A stretch of 64,000 nucleotides of DNA from Anaeramoeba flamelloides (Eukaryota; Metamonada; Anaeramoebidae): contig JANTQA010000033.1 in the NCBI GenBank assembly GCA_027625915.1, forward strand, positions 5,084,001-5,148,000. The letters are read 5' to 3'. The position numbers and the translations under genes were made by a program. Below are positions 1-9,223 of the stretch, in pieces; position 1 is the stretch's first letter, and each line of letters starts with the position of its first letter. The notes beneath the pieces are model-generated. The model did no database searches. It saw only the letters and a program-made list of their open reading frames with translations, and had not been told where the DNA came from.

Positions 1-699
1 GTTTTTTTTCTTTTATTTTTCTTTTTTTTTTTTTTTTTTAAATAATTTTTTTTTTTTTTTGTTTATTTTCTTGTTTTTTATTTTTTTTGCAAAAGATAAT
101 GTGGAAAAAAAAAAGTTTCGAAAAGATTAATCACGAACAAAATTGAGACTATTTAATGTCTTTTAATATTCATTTAATTATTAGCAAAAAATCTTCTTAT
201 TAACTTTTTTTCAGTGAAACTTCAGTAATCTAAAATCGGTAATGCCCTTTTCAAAAATTGTGACTCAACTTTTTTTTAGTTTTGGTTTTGTTTTTTATTA
301 ATTTTGAAAATATCAGACTTTTTTTGAATTTAGAATAAATTAAAGGATGAATTACAAATCAGATTTAATTATTTGTTGTTCTTGAATACTAATATATATA
401 TAAATATATATATATATATATTCAAATTTATTATTTCAGGTGAGTCACAATTTTTGAAATGGTGTTTAATTATTATTAGCAATAAAATTGTGGGTGCATT
501 TAACATAAATAAAGTTTATAATAACATTAAAAACTTCAAACAATATAATATATTCAAAACTTTTTAATTTCTTAATTAATAATATTCCATATCTTTTTCT
601 ATTAGTTTTTCCAAACATTTAAACTGTTTATTACTTAATATCCAAAAGTAAAAAAGATAAAAAAAAAAAAAAAAAAAAAAGATTATTTCAAAAATTAAA
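1..699. other. AT-rich spacer downstream of the RhoGAP gene
   Basis: This stretch holds T- and A-homopolymer runs and a short (TA)n tract near 390-420. I see no gene. The A-run at about 660-680 lies just beyond the stop of the minus-strand RhoGAP gene. Confidence 0.5.
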
Positions 700-3096
700 T
701 TATTTATTTTTCCCTTGTTCTATTAATAGCAAAATTTTGGAAACTTCCCAATTTTTTATTAATGACATCAGAAACAAATTTCTTTTTGCTGTAATTTGCA
801 CCATTATTTGTATTGTTTGTTCTTTAACTCTTACGATATTTGGTGACATCATCAAAACCAAACTTTGTGTTTCCATTTTTGTTTTCATTACTACGTTTGG
901 GTCTGCCATTTTCCTTGCAAAATTTATCAAATAGGCAAGGCAATATTTGTTTAAGGTGGGGAGGTTTTCAGCGATTTGTACCATTTCGTGTTCGCGTGTA
1001 GAATTAATTATTTTGTTCACGGTATTAAAAGGGACCAAGGGGTTTTGAATTTCCCGAAGCCAGGTTTTCAGTAGTGACGCGTAGCAGAATGAGGTATTCA
1101 TTTGTTGGTCTGTACTTGTATATTCTCCCGAGTCTATCAATTCTTTTAATTCTGAAATTTTTTTAGCGTTGCCCGGGACTCTAAAAAGGCCTTCTTTCCC
1201 GAACCCGCCCGATTCTTCAATTTTCTCAATTAGGAACGAAAGTACGTGGGGTATTTTTTCATTTGGCCAGCGTTTTTCTTGTACCTTCATGCACTGCTCA
1301 AGAGTGACATGAAACACAATTGGATCATAGGGCACATCGAAAATCCTCTGTATCATTCGATCTGATACAATTGAGAACCCTGATTTTTTTTCGAATAGGA
1401 TTTTTAATTTATGCTTTGAGAAGGATGCGTATTCAGAAATTGATTGCGATCGATCCTTTTCGGATTTTTTGTTAATGTAATAATTCAAAATTTTCAATAA
1501 ATAGTTTTGCAACTGCCCAGAGGGTGGGAAGGTTTGGGATATTAAGCACAGGGCGCCCCATCCTCTTAGGTTTGAGTGTGGATTTGGGTTATCCGTAATT
1601 TGTTTGCAAATTTGTAAATAGATCTCATCTCTTAATTCTTTATGATCGAGGCCAATGTTCAATATTCTTTTCATTGAATCGATTTGGACCAATTCCCTCG
1701 TTTTCAATTGCTTCTTGGTAAATTTTTTGACCCATTTGGGCTCGCCCATGTAGCACAATAAGTGTTTGAAACTTTCAATTGCAATCTTATTGAGTTTATT
1801 TTTACTTAATTTTGTAATTGAAGTCTGGATTTTATTCGGCGAGTGGCTCATTAATTCCTTGAGCGTTAATTGCTTTCTTTTTAAGATCCCGCCTTTACTT
1901 TGGGAAAAGTGTTCCTTTGCATATTCTTTTAATTGTAGAGAATCTAATCGTTCCAAATCCTTTCGTTCAGTTTGATTTTGGTTTTCGTTTTCCTTTCCAA
2001 TTCCCTTTTCTCCTTTCATCATTAAATTTTCATCATCACCCTTATTAGAATTCATAAAATTGTTTATGGTATTTAAGGTGTTTTTATCCAGAATAAGATT
2101 TTCTAATTTCAGCAATTGATCAGAAATCAATGTATGGGAACCAATTCCCTGCTTTATATTTAATGTTGACGTTTCTTCTAAATGATTTAAATCGGATCGA
2201 CAACTCGTCTCTAAAATTTGAATAGCACTCAAAATGTTGTCATTAAAAACGAAACTATTGTGAAGTGACAAATTTTTTAATTTGATTGGTTGGTGAATTT
2301 CATTCTTCTCATTCCTCGATCTGGTTTTGGGAGTGAAATAACTTTTGCTAATTTTTTGTTGTTTTCTTTTGAATTCTTTTGTTGGTTCGTTTTTTGGATT
2401 ATCTTTTTTGCCTATTCGCTGATATAGTGTTCGTTTAGGTACGAAACCAGAATCACCTATATTCATTTTTGCTTGTGTTTTTGGTCTTGGTATAGGCTTT
2501 GGTTTTATTTTTGTTGTGGGTTTATTGGTCTGCTTTAGTTTTTCTTTTTCATTATCTTGTTCTTTTTTGGTTTCTGTTTCTGTTTCTGTTTCTGTTTTTG
2601 TTTTTGGTTCTTTTTCTTTCTCAGTTTTAATTTCGGTTTCTTTTTCTGTTTCTGTTTCTTTTTCTTTTTGTTTTTCTTTTTCTTTTTCTTTTTCTTTTTC
2701 TTTTTGTTTTTCTTTTTCGAGTTCTTTTTTTTTCTTTTCTTGTTCTTTTATTAATTTTCGATCTTTTTCATAAGTTTCTTTTGAAAACTGAACCCATTCG
2801 TTTTCCCACCCCTTTGGCCACATACTCTTTTTGTTTTGATCCGATACTTCCAAAACCAAATTTAATCCTTTCACTTTTTCATAACTCTCATTTGTTTGTT
2901 TAAAATTTAAGATTGTTACTGGTATCAGAGATAAAATGTTTACCCAGTCTTCATCGATTGTCTCATCAACGAGATTATTGAATTTAATTGATTCTTCATC
3001 CTCTTCATCAGAATTGGATGAAATTTCATAGGACGGTAAATAAAAATTATTAATTAGTGAGTTATTCTTTCGTGAGGAATTGTTACTTGTTTTCAT
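700..3096 (-). CDS. MyTH4-RhoGAP domain protein
   Basis: Predicted 798-aa GTPase-activating protein for Rho-family GTPases, expected at the cytoskeleton or membrane. The start is the ATG at 3096; the same frame runs a few codons further upstream but without an ATG. Residues ~110-200 are an extreme K/E/T tract written as near-repeats of TTTTTC on the plus strand. A MyTH4 domain covers ~397-560, with the typical run RDEIYLQICKQ, then NPNP and LRGW. A RhoGAP domain covers ~595-785, with the arginine finger in GLFRVPG (R639), the LLKTWLREIQNPLVP helix and the SPNIV motif. The MyTH4 plus RhoGAP order matches the Vilse/ARHGAP39 family, but I cannot confirm the WW domains of that family: only two scattered tryptophan clusters (~93-101) precede the charged tract. 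No intron is needed. Domain calls are strong; the partner GTPase is unknown. Confidence 0.9.
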   Translation of the reverse strand: MKTSNNSSRKNNSLINNFYLPSYEISSNSDEEDEESIKFNNLVDETIDEDWVNILSLIPVTILNFKQTNESYEKVKGLNLVLEVSDQNKKSMWPKGWENEWVQFSKETYEKDRKLIKEQEKKKKELEKEKQKEKEKEKEKEKQKEKETETEKETEIKTEKEKEPKTKTETETETETKKEQDNEKEKLKQTNKPTTKIKPKPIPRPKTQAKMNIGDSGFVPKRTLYQRIGKKDNPKNEPTKEFKRKQQKISKSYFTPKTRSRNEKNEIHQPIKLKNLSLHNSFVFNDNILSAIQILETSCRSDLNHLEETSTLNIKQGIGSHTLISDQLLKLENLILDKNTLNTINNFMNSNKGDDENLMMKGEKGIGKENENQNQTERKDLERLDSLQLKEYAKEHFSQSKGGILKRKQLTLKELMSHSPNKIQTSITKLSKNKLNKIAIESFKHLLCYMGEPKWVKKFTKKQLKTRELVQIDSMKRILNIGLDHKELRDEIYLQICKQITDNPNPHSNLRGWGALCLISQTFPPSGQLQNYLLKILNYYINKKSEKDRSQSISEYASFSKHKLKILFEKKSGFSIVSDRMIQRIFDVPYDPIVFHVTLEQCMKVQEKRWPNEKIPHVLSFLIEKIEESGGFGKEGLFRVPGNAKKISELKELIDSGEYTSTDQQMNTSFCYASLLKTWLREIQNPLVPFNTVNKIINSTREHEMVQIAENLPTLNKYCLAYLINFARKMADPNVVMKTKMETQSLVLMMSPNIVRVKEQTIQIMVQITAKRNLFLMSLIKNWEVSKILLLIEQGKNK

Positions 3097-3139
3097 CGTT
3101 ATAAGAAAAATCAAATCCAAAAAATGTAAAAAAAATGAT

Positions 3140-3716
3140 TTAGAAATTATTTTTTGTGATATTATTTAAGGGTCTCATAACTTTGTTTGATTGATTTTCC
3201 CAAAGGAAGTAGATTACTTATTTGCATAAGAATAGAATTAAACTTGAAAGACAAGCTGATTTACCAACTTCAGAGAAATCAGTTTTCATTTTTAAAAGAA
3301 GTTCGTTTTTTTACATTGAAAGTCTCAGTCAAAAAGATCATCATTTTTTGTTTGGAAATTTGGATCTTAAATCAGAAATATAGAAATCAACAGAAAATTT
3401 TTATTTTAATGAAATCTTGCTTTTAGTAATTTAGGATAATTTGTATGGACAAATAACTTTGGAAATATGATTCCAATTTTATAAAACTAAGAAAAATAAA
3501 TCAAATATTGAATTGTTGTAGATCAGAAAAAATAGATCATTTAGTTTTTTTTGAAATATTTATGAAATTTCTTGAAATATTAATCATTATTCAATATTGT
3601 TTTATAAATATTTTGGGGTATAAACAACAAAAATTATTAATTTAAATCATATTTTTTAATACTATTTATTATTTTTTTTTTAATTATAATTATTTATTTG
3701 AATAAGTTGTATTTTT
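3140..3716. repeat. Dispersed repeat R1, copy 1, left part
   Basis: Diverged but collinear with 60490-61020 in the same orientation. Shared landmarks are the TTCCCAAAGG start, a block with TGTATGGACAAATAAC, and the AATAAGTTGTATTT end. The right part of this copy resumes at 4656 after an insertion. No open coding sequence is apparent. Confidence 0.7.
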
Positions 3717-4639
3717 ATTTTTTATACTTTTTACCTTTTCCAAATTTCCCTTCTTAAGTTACTTGGGCTCTATGTTCCTTCTCTTTTTGTTTTTTTTAGG
3801 TGTTTGGGAAAGGTAAAAAGTATAAAAAATCATTATAAGAATTGGTTGACCTGATCATGACTAACCCAACCAAACTTGTTCATGATCAGATCTTCGACGA
3901 ATTGAGCTGGACTTATGCAACTGAACTGAATCCAACGAATGCGATCTGAAACCAACCAAAGTGAACCGAATTGAACTTTCCGTACTATCTGTCGAGTCGT
4001 TACTTTGACTGGGTTTTTGCTGTCGAGTCGGTATCTTGTACTGGGATTTTGCGAAAACAAGATTTGGGAAACTTACAAAAAAAAAAAAAAATAAAATAAT
4101 AAAAAAAAAAAAATAACACAAAAAAAAAAAATAAAAAAAAAAGCAAAGCAACTGAAAAGAAAATTTCGAAAACCAAATCTTATTCTTAAAACTCAGCACT
4201 TTATAGATTCAACCCATCTATAAAGTTCTAAATCAAAATTTAATAAACAGCCTTTTTTCATTTGATCTATAGTTGTTCAAATATTTAGAACTCTTTATTA
4301 AAACAACCTATGGTGGCGATCCAAAAAAAACGACATAAAAGGAAACAACCACCAGCCCATTCAACACTTGGGGCACAAAAAAAACTTTTCACTGAAAGTT
4401 TTTTCTTTTTTCGATTATTTTTTTGACTCTCTTTCATTTCTTGCTTTTCTTTCTCTTTTTCTTGTCTTTTTTCCGAAATAATTTATTCTTTTCATTTTTT
4501 AAAGAAAAGATATCCTTTGAGCTGTAATCCTGCTTACATTACAGTTAGGATAAAAAAACCCTAAATACAATTTTAGAGTTTCAGGCAAATAGGAGGTAAT
4601 TTTGTTGAATCACCTCTCCTCAACAATAAAAAAAAAAAA
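3717..4639 (+). mobile_element. Retroposon-like insertion with poly(A) tail and 16-bp target-site duplication
   Basis: About 920 bp interrupt repeat R1. The insert is bracketed by an identical 16-bp direct repeat, AATAAGTTGTATTTTT, at 3701-3716 and 4640-4655. It ends in a 14-base A run directly before the second copy. The other R1 copy (near 61015-61030) continues across this point with no insert, so it acts as an empty site. A target duplication of this size plus a 3' poly(A) is the signature of target-primed reverse transcription (LINE machinery), so this is a SINE-like element, a truncated LINE or a retrocopy. The body is less AT-rich than its surroundings at 3830-4080 and 4290-4380. I recognise no reverse transcriptase, no tRNA-like head and no known gene. 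Confidence 0.75.
3718..3829. repeat. 27-bp inverted repeat at the 5' end of the retroposon
   Basis: The arms at 3718-3744 and 3803-3829 are complementary with one mismatch (core TTTATACTTTTTACC), separated by 58 nt. As RNA this would fold into a long stem at the 5' end of the inserted element. Confidence 0.75.
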
Positions 4640-4655
4640 AATAAGTTGTATTTTT

Positions 4656-5393
4656 TTGAAAAACTTTTGAAATTTTTAGAAATAATTATAAAATATATTG
4701 ATACATCTAAAGTTGGGTTCTAATAAATTCACTGAATTGATTAATATTGAATTATTATCTGTTTGATTAAAAACTATTTAATTGTGATAAATGTTAACTT
4801 CTCTATTTTTTATTTAATATTTGGGAACCATTTTTAATCAAATAGTATACTTATCTTTCTATTATTTTTGTTAAACAAAAAGAAAAAAATTGTTTGTAAA
4901 ATTCTTTGAATACATCAATATGGTAATTATTCTTTTTTTCAAGTTTAAAAGAATTATTGAAATTTTTTTAAAATTAAGTAGATTTTTAATAAACAGGATT
5001 ATTTTAATACTTGGTATTTATATTTTTTAAGAAGATTTTTAATCTTTTTTTCTGGGGAAATAAGATTCCTTTCTTTGTTCTTCAAAGTAAATTATGTTTG
5101 GTAAAATAATTTGAAAAAATGTTGAATCTTAGACTTTTTAAAAATGACTACAATAAATCAAATATTTAAAAACATAAATTCATTTTGAAAAATAGCTTTA
5201 AAAGTAAATCAGGAATTCTAATAATCAATTTTTTACTTCGTTATTCGATTTCGCAAGGTGATTTTCCCTTTTAAAAATTTGCTATTAAATTTACTAATTA
5301 TTGTTTTTTTTTTTTTTGTAAGTTCATAAAAATAATAACTTTGTTTAGTGTATTAATTAAAGAAAATTTTGAGAAAGTTTTTTCAATTTGATA
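4656..5393. repeat. Dispersed repeat R1, copy 1, right part
   Basis: Continues the alignment with 61030-61668: shared blocks include AGAAATAATTATAAA, AACAAAAAGAAAAAA and GAAAATAGCTTTTAAAG-type sequence. Both copies run directly into a MITE of the same family. Confidence 0.6.
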
Positions 5394-5590
5394 CAGTCAG
5401 TTTCACTTTTAAGGCACAAACTTTCAACGAAATTTAAGGCACAAAAAAATCTCAAATTAAGGCTCAAAATTTGCAATTTTTTTTTTTACAATTTATTTTT
5501 ACTAGAATTTGAATTTTGTGCTTTAATTTGAGATTTTTTTTGTACCTTAAATTTCGTTGAAAGTTTGTGCCTTAAAAGTGAAACTGACTG
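5394..5590. mobile_element. MITE with Tc1/mariner-like ends and TA target sites
   Basis: A 197-bp element made almost entirely of two inverted arms of about 85 bp. It begins CAGTCAGTTTCACTTTTAAG and ends with the complement, and a TA dinucleotide lies immediately outside each end (5392-5393 and 5591-5592). CAGT termini with a TA duplication are typical of Tc1/mariner elements. There is no room for a transposase, so it would be a non-autonomous MITE. A worn relative lies at 61669-61869. Confidence 0.85.
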
Positions 5591-5592
5591 TA

Positions 5593-7746
5593 CAAAAACA
5601 CCTGATTTCATATCATAATCAATAATTATTTTTTATTGGCTTTCAGAAATAAAAAAATATCAATCATAAATTTGGGTTTTCAAATAAAAATTCTCAGAGG
5701 GTATGTAATAAATAAATATATACCTTTAATTCTATTTCTTTAGGGTCAGAATAAAAGAAAAATAAAAAGAAAACCATTATCCCAAATGTTGTTAAATTAG
5801 GGTTAGGGTAACAAAAATAGTAAATAATGTTGTTTATTGATATATTAAATACCAACAAATTTACATGCATAAGGAACTCATCGAAGTAAAAAAAAATATC
5901 CACATAGAAAAAAAAAAGAAAAACAGCAAAAAAAAATATTATTTTGCATTTTTTTAAAATTGAAAATTATTTTTTTGATTTTTTCGTTTTTTGTTTTTAT
6001 TTTATTTTTTGAATGAAATAACTTTTTTATTTCAGTCATTTATTTACAAATATTTGGATGAGTTTATAGTTGGATTTTTTTCAATGGAAGAATAATTCAA
6101 ATAAAATATTTGATATTATCTAACTTTTGTTTGGTCAATAATTGTTAATTAAATTTAAATAAATATACCTATTTAATTTTTTTTTTTTTGGTTTATCTCC
6201 TAAAGTTTTAACATGTAAAATCTAGTTAAAAATTATTATCATAATATTAAGTTTATAAACTCATATCTAGGTACTAATGAATTAAAAATATAAATTTAAT
6301 TAATTCAAGGGTCTCTATTCAAGATTTTAAGGTTTTTATTTAACACATTAATTATAATTCATAATCCTCAAAAATCCCAAAATATTTCATAGAATTATAA
6401 TTTTTTGCTTGATAATCATTTAAAAATTATTTATTCTCATAAGATCGTCCTAAATTAAAAATAATTATTTATATATTCCGAAGTATAATAGTTTAAATTA
6501 GAGTTTTTTATATAATTTATATAATAAATTTAACTTTTTCAAAAAAATTTGCATTGAAGTTTGGTTTGGTTATTTATTTTTTTAATTTTGTATTTTTTCG
6601 AATATCTTTTTTTTTTTTTTTTTTTTGGTTTTCTTTCTCTTTTTCTTGAAATGTTTAGAAATAAATTTTTGAACCTTTATTCACGACTCTTTAATGGAAA
6701 AAGAAAATGGGTATTTACAATTGTAACATGTGCATTTAAAAATATGAATGCTGATTTCTATTTTCATTAATCACATTATTTCATATTGTTTACTAATTTC
6801 TCATTTATACATCCCCATGATGTAATTTTTAGTTGAAAAATTGATATTATGTTTCTTAAAACTACAATTCCTAGTAGAAATTGTCTGTATAATTTTGTCT
6901 TTTGGTTATTTGTACTATCAAATCTAAACAGAATTGTAAAAATAGCTCTCTCGATTTATAGAGTTGGTACTATATTTATAAGAAATAACTCTCTCAATAG
7001 GTTTAAAAATGTTTTTATTTCAAACTCCAGGATTCGGAAAATGCTTTAGAGTGTCGTAAAATGTCTAGAATTTTAGAAATTTTGTAAGGATTTATTAAAA
7101 ATGAAATATTTTTTTCATGTCTTTGAAATTAAAAAAAAAACAAACTAAATTTTTCTCGAGATTTTTTGTTTAATATACAATATTCATTGATTTTCTAAAT
7201 AAACAGAAAACTCAAGAAAAACTAACCAAAATTTTCCACAATTCAAAAAAATGGGGTTTCCTTGAATTTGATTTTAAACTTTAAATTTTGGAAAAGCTAA
7301 AAAAAGGGGACTAGATTTTTTTAAAAAATTTACTAAATAAACCGAAAATTAATTTAATTTTCAATTTATTACTGATTGTAAAAAAATATATTGATCTTTT
7401 TCTTGAGGTTTTATGTATTATCTGCAAAATCTATTCATTTTACAAATAAACAGAAAACTCAAGAAAATCTAACGGTGCTTTTTTTAATTTGAGAAATAAA
7501 GGGGTTGATAAGAAGATTTTATTCTTTTAAATTCTAGAAAACTTAACCAAATGTGGAAATTAAAATCCTCTCTATAAAATTAAAAAAAATAATTTTCTTT
7601 TTTTTCCGGGTTGAATTTTTGGAAATTGAAAAGAATAGTTTTAAAGGAATGAGAAGAGCTTGTTATATTTTAATTATGAGATACTGAATAAAAAAGAAAT
7701 TATAACCTAAAAATAAAATATTAAAAAGTGTACAAGTGCAAAAATT
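5593..7746. other. AT-rich spacer with degraded foldback fragments
   Basis: No supported gene. Fragments around 7150-7235 and 7400-7480 carry the motif CAGAAAACTCAAGAAAA facing partial complements (CTCGAG, TTTTCTTGAGGTTTT), which links them to the R6 foldback family at 18.4 and 47.1 kb. A double TTAGGG-like unit occurs near 5808-5820. Confidence 0.45.
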
Positions 7747-8100
7747 GAATGTTGTAAAAAATATAGTTTTTACAATTTTCTAGATAAATCAAAAGTTCCA
7801 TGTATTTATTCAATTTTAGTAATAATCAGTAAATAGTTCATCCGTTATGATTTTTGACCTCAAAAGTGATTTCCAAACTCAAATAGTTCGGTAAATACCA
7901 ATAATTTGGTTTGAAAAAAGATTTTTGTGTGAAAAATGAAAGATTAGTATTTACCAAACGATTTTTTTATTAAAATTATTATTAGTTTCTTAAGTTAATC
8001 AAAAAAGAAATTATATTTACTAATATCAAAATTTTAAATAAATGCATGGAATTCTTGATTTATCTAGTAAATTGTAAAAACTCTATTATTTACAACATTC
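7747..8100. mobile_element. Foldback element with ~75-bp inverted arms
   Basis: Arms at about 7747-7823 and 8018-8100 are inverted copies at roughly 85% identity by eye. Ends are GAATGTTGTAAA and TTTACAACATTC. A second, shorter inverted pair (GGTAAATAC / GTATTTACC) sits in the central part. No coding potential. Likely a MITE or foldback transposon whose mobilising transposase is not in the window. Confidence 0.7.
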
Positions 8101-8249
8101 ATATTTCCACAAATGAAAGATAAAAATTATCAAGGGTAGAAAAAAACAATATGATCATTAAGAAAAAAGAAATTACTGCAATTAAAAAAACTTCCTCTAA
8201 TATACACATTTATGATCAACTCGCAAACTAAATCAAACTAAACTAAAAT

Positions 8250-8860
8250 AAACAAAAATATCATAAACCCCATTCAAAATTTTTAACACACCAAAATTCA
8301 ATTTGTGAAGAAAAAAACTTATTTAATCAATTCAAGAATATTTACAAAATTAGAACCATTCACAAATTGAAATTTTAACACTTGTTTATAAATTAAAATA
8401 CTCACAAAACAATAAATAAATAATTATCAATACAAATATATCATGGGTGTGTTAAAAATTTTGGAGAGAGCAAAACAAAAAAATACATTAGTAAATTTGT
8501 TTAAATTCTATTAGGATTATTGATCGATCAAATGGTTAGATACTAGCAACTAATTTTATTTGAGTTCTTCTATTTGGAACAACTTGACTTTAACATAATA
8601 TCAATTGTTCAAAAAAATTTTGATCGAAAGAAACAAGTTACGTAATTCAAACAATGAAATGAAAAGAAAAACTAAAAGATGAAAAAATGATTTTCATATT
8701 TTACAAAAATCAAAATTATCCTCAATTTCAATGAAATTGTATTATTGTGATTGTTTGGAACGTTTTAGCTATGTGGAAAATTTTGAATTTTAGTTTAGAT
8801 AGTGATTTTGGGTATTATTTATTAATCAATGATAATATTGGATTTTTTTCCTTTTTTACC
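8250..8860. repeat. Dispersed repeat R8, copy 1
   Basis: Collinear with 62160-62760 in the same orientation. Shared landmarks are AAACCCCAT...CACACC, then TTGATCGATCAAATG, then a block ending in a TTAATAAAT/TATTGAT-rich stretch. The shared palindrome TTGATCGATCAA is the best preserved part. Confidence 0.55.
8275..8463. mobile_element. Short element with perfect 18-bp terminal inverted repeats
   Basis: CAAAATTTTTAACACACC at 8275-8292 is the exact reverse complement of 8446-8463. The interior (153 bp) has further inverted pieces (CAATTTGTGAA / TTCACAAATTG). The outer sequence ATAAACCCCATT next to the left end recurs at three other places in the window (37693, 51582 and 62164), so the family appears to be dispersed. 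Confidence 0.7.
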
Positions 8861-9223
8861 AATCGATTATTTTAAACCCTTTTTACATTTCTTTTTTTTT
8901 TTCTTTTTCTTTTTGTAGGTTTTTTTTTAATTTTATGTTCTTGATTTTAAACACAAAAAAAAAAATTGAGTATTCCCATCCATTTTTAAATAATCATGAT
9001 CTCTCTAATTTTACATTCAAATTCCCTTTAAGAAAATTAAATATAAGGCCAATTGGATTGTAACTTCCACTTCTTCAATCAATAAAAAAAAATTAAAAAA
9101 ACTAAAAAAAAATAAATTAAAATTTTAAAAGAAAGAAAAAAACAATATTTATTAAAAAAAAATTAAAAAAAAAGAATAAAAATGAAAATTAAAAAAAAAA
9201 TATTCAAGAAGAAAAATTAATTT
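8861..9223. other. A/T-rich spacer downstream of the centriolin gene
   Basis: Mostly A and T runs with no gene. As the centriolin gene reads leftward, this is its 3' flank. Confidence 0.4.

Noticed and set aside
3096..3120. Upstream extension of the RhoGAP reading frame by eight codons
   Set aside because: The extension begins with TTG, not ATG; a eukaryotic start at the ATG at 3096 is preferred.
3833..4199. Two overlapping minus-strand open frames in the retroposon
   Set aside because: They overlap each other in different frames, have low-complexity or Arg/Ser-rich content and no recognisable domain.
4510..4640. Possible tRNA-derived head or tail in the retroposon
   Set aside because: I could not fit A/B boxes or a cloverleaf; only short pairings are visible.
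5808..5821. TTAGGGTTAGGGT, resembling telomere repeats
   Set aside because: Only two units, far from any sequence end; too short to call an interstitial telomere.
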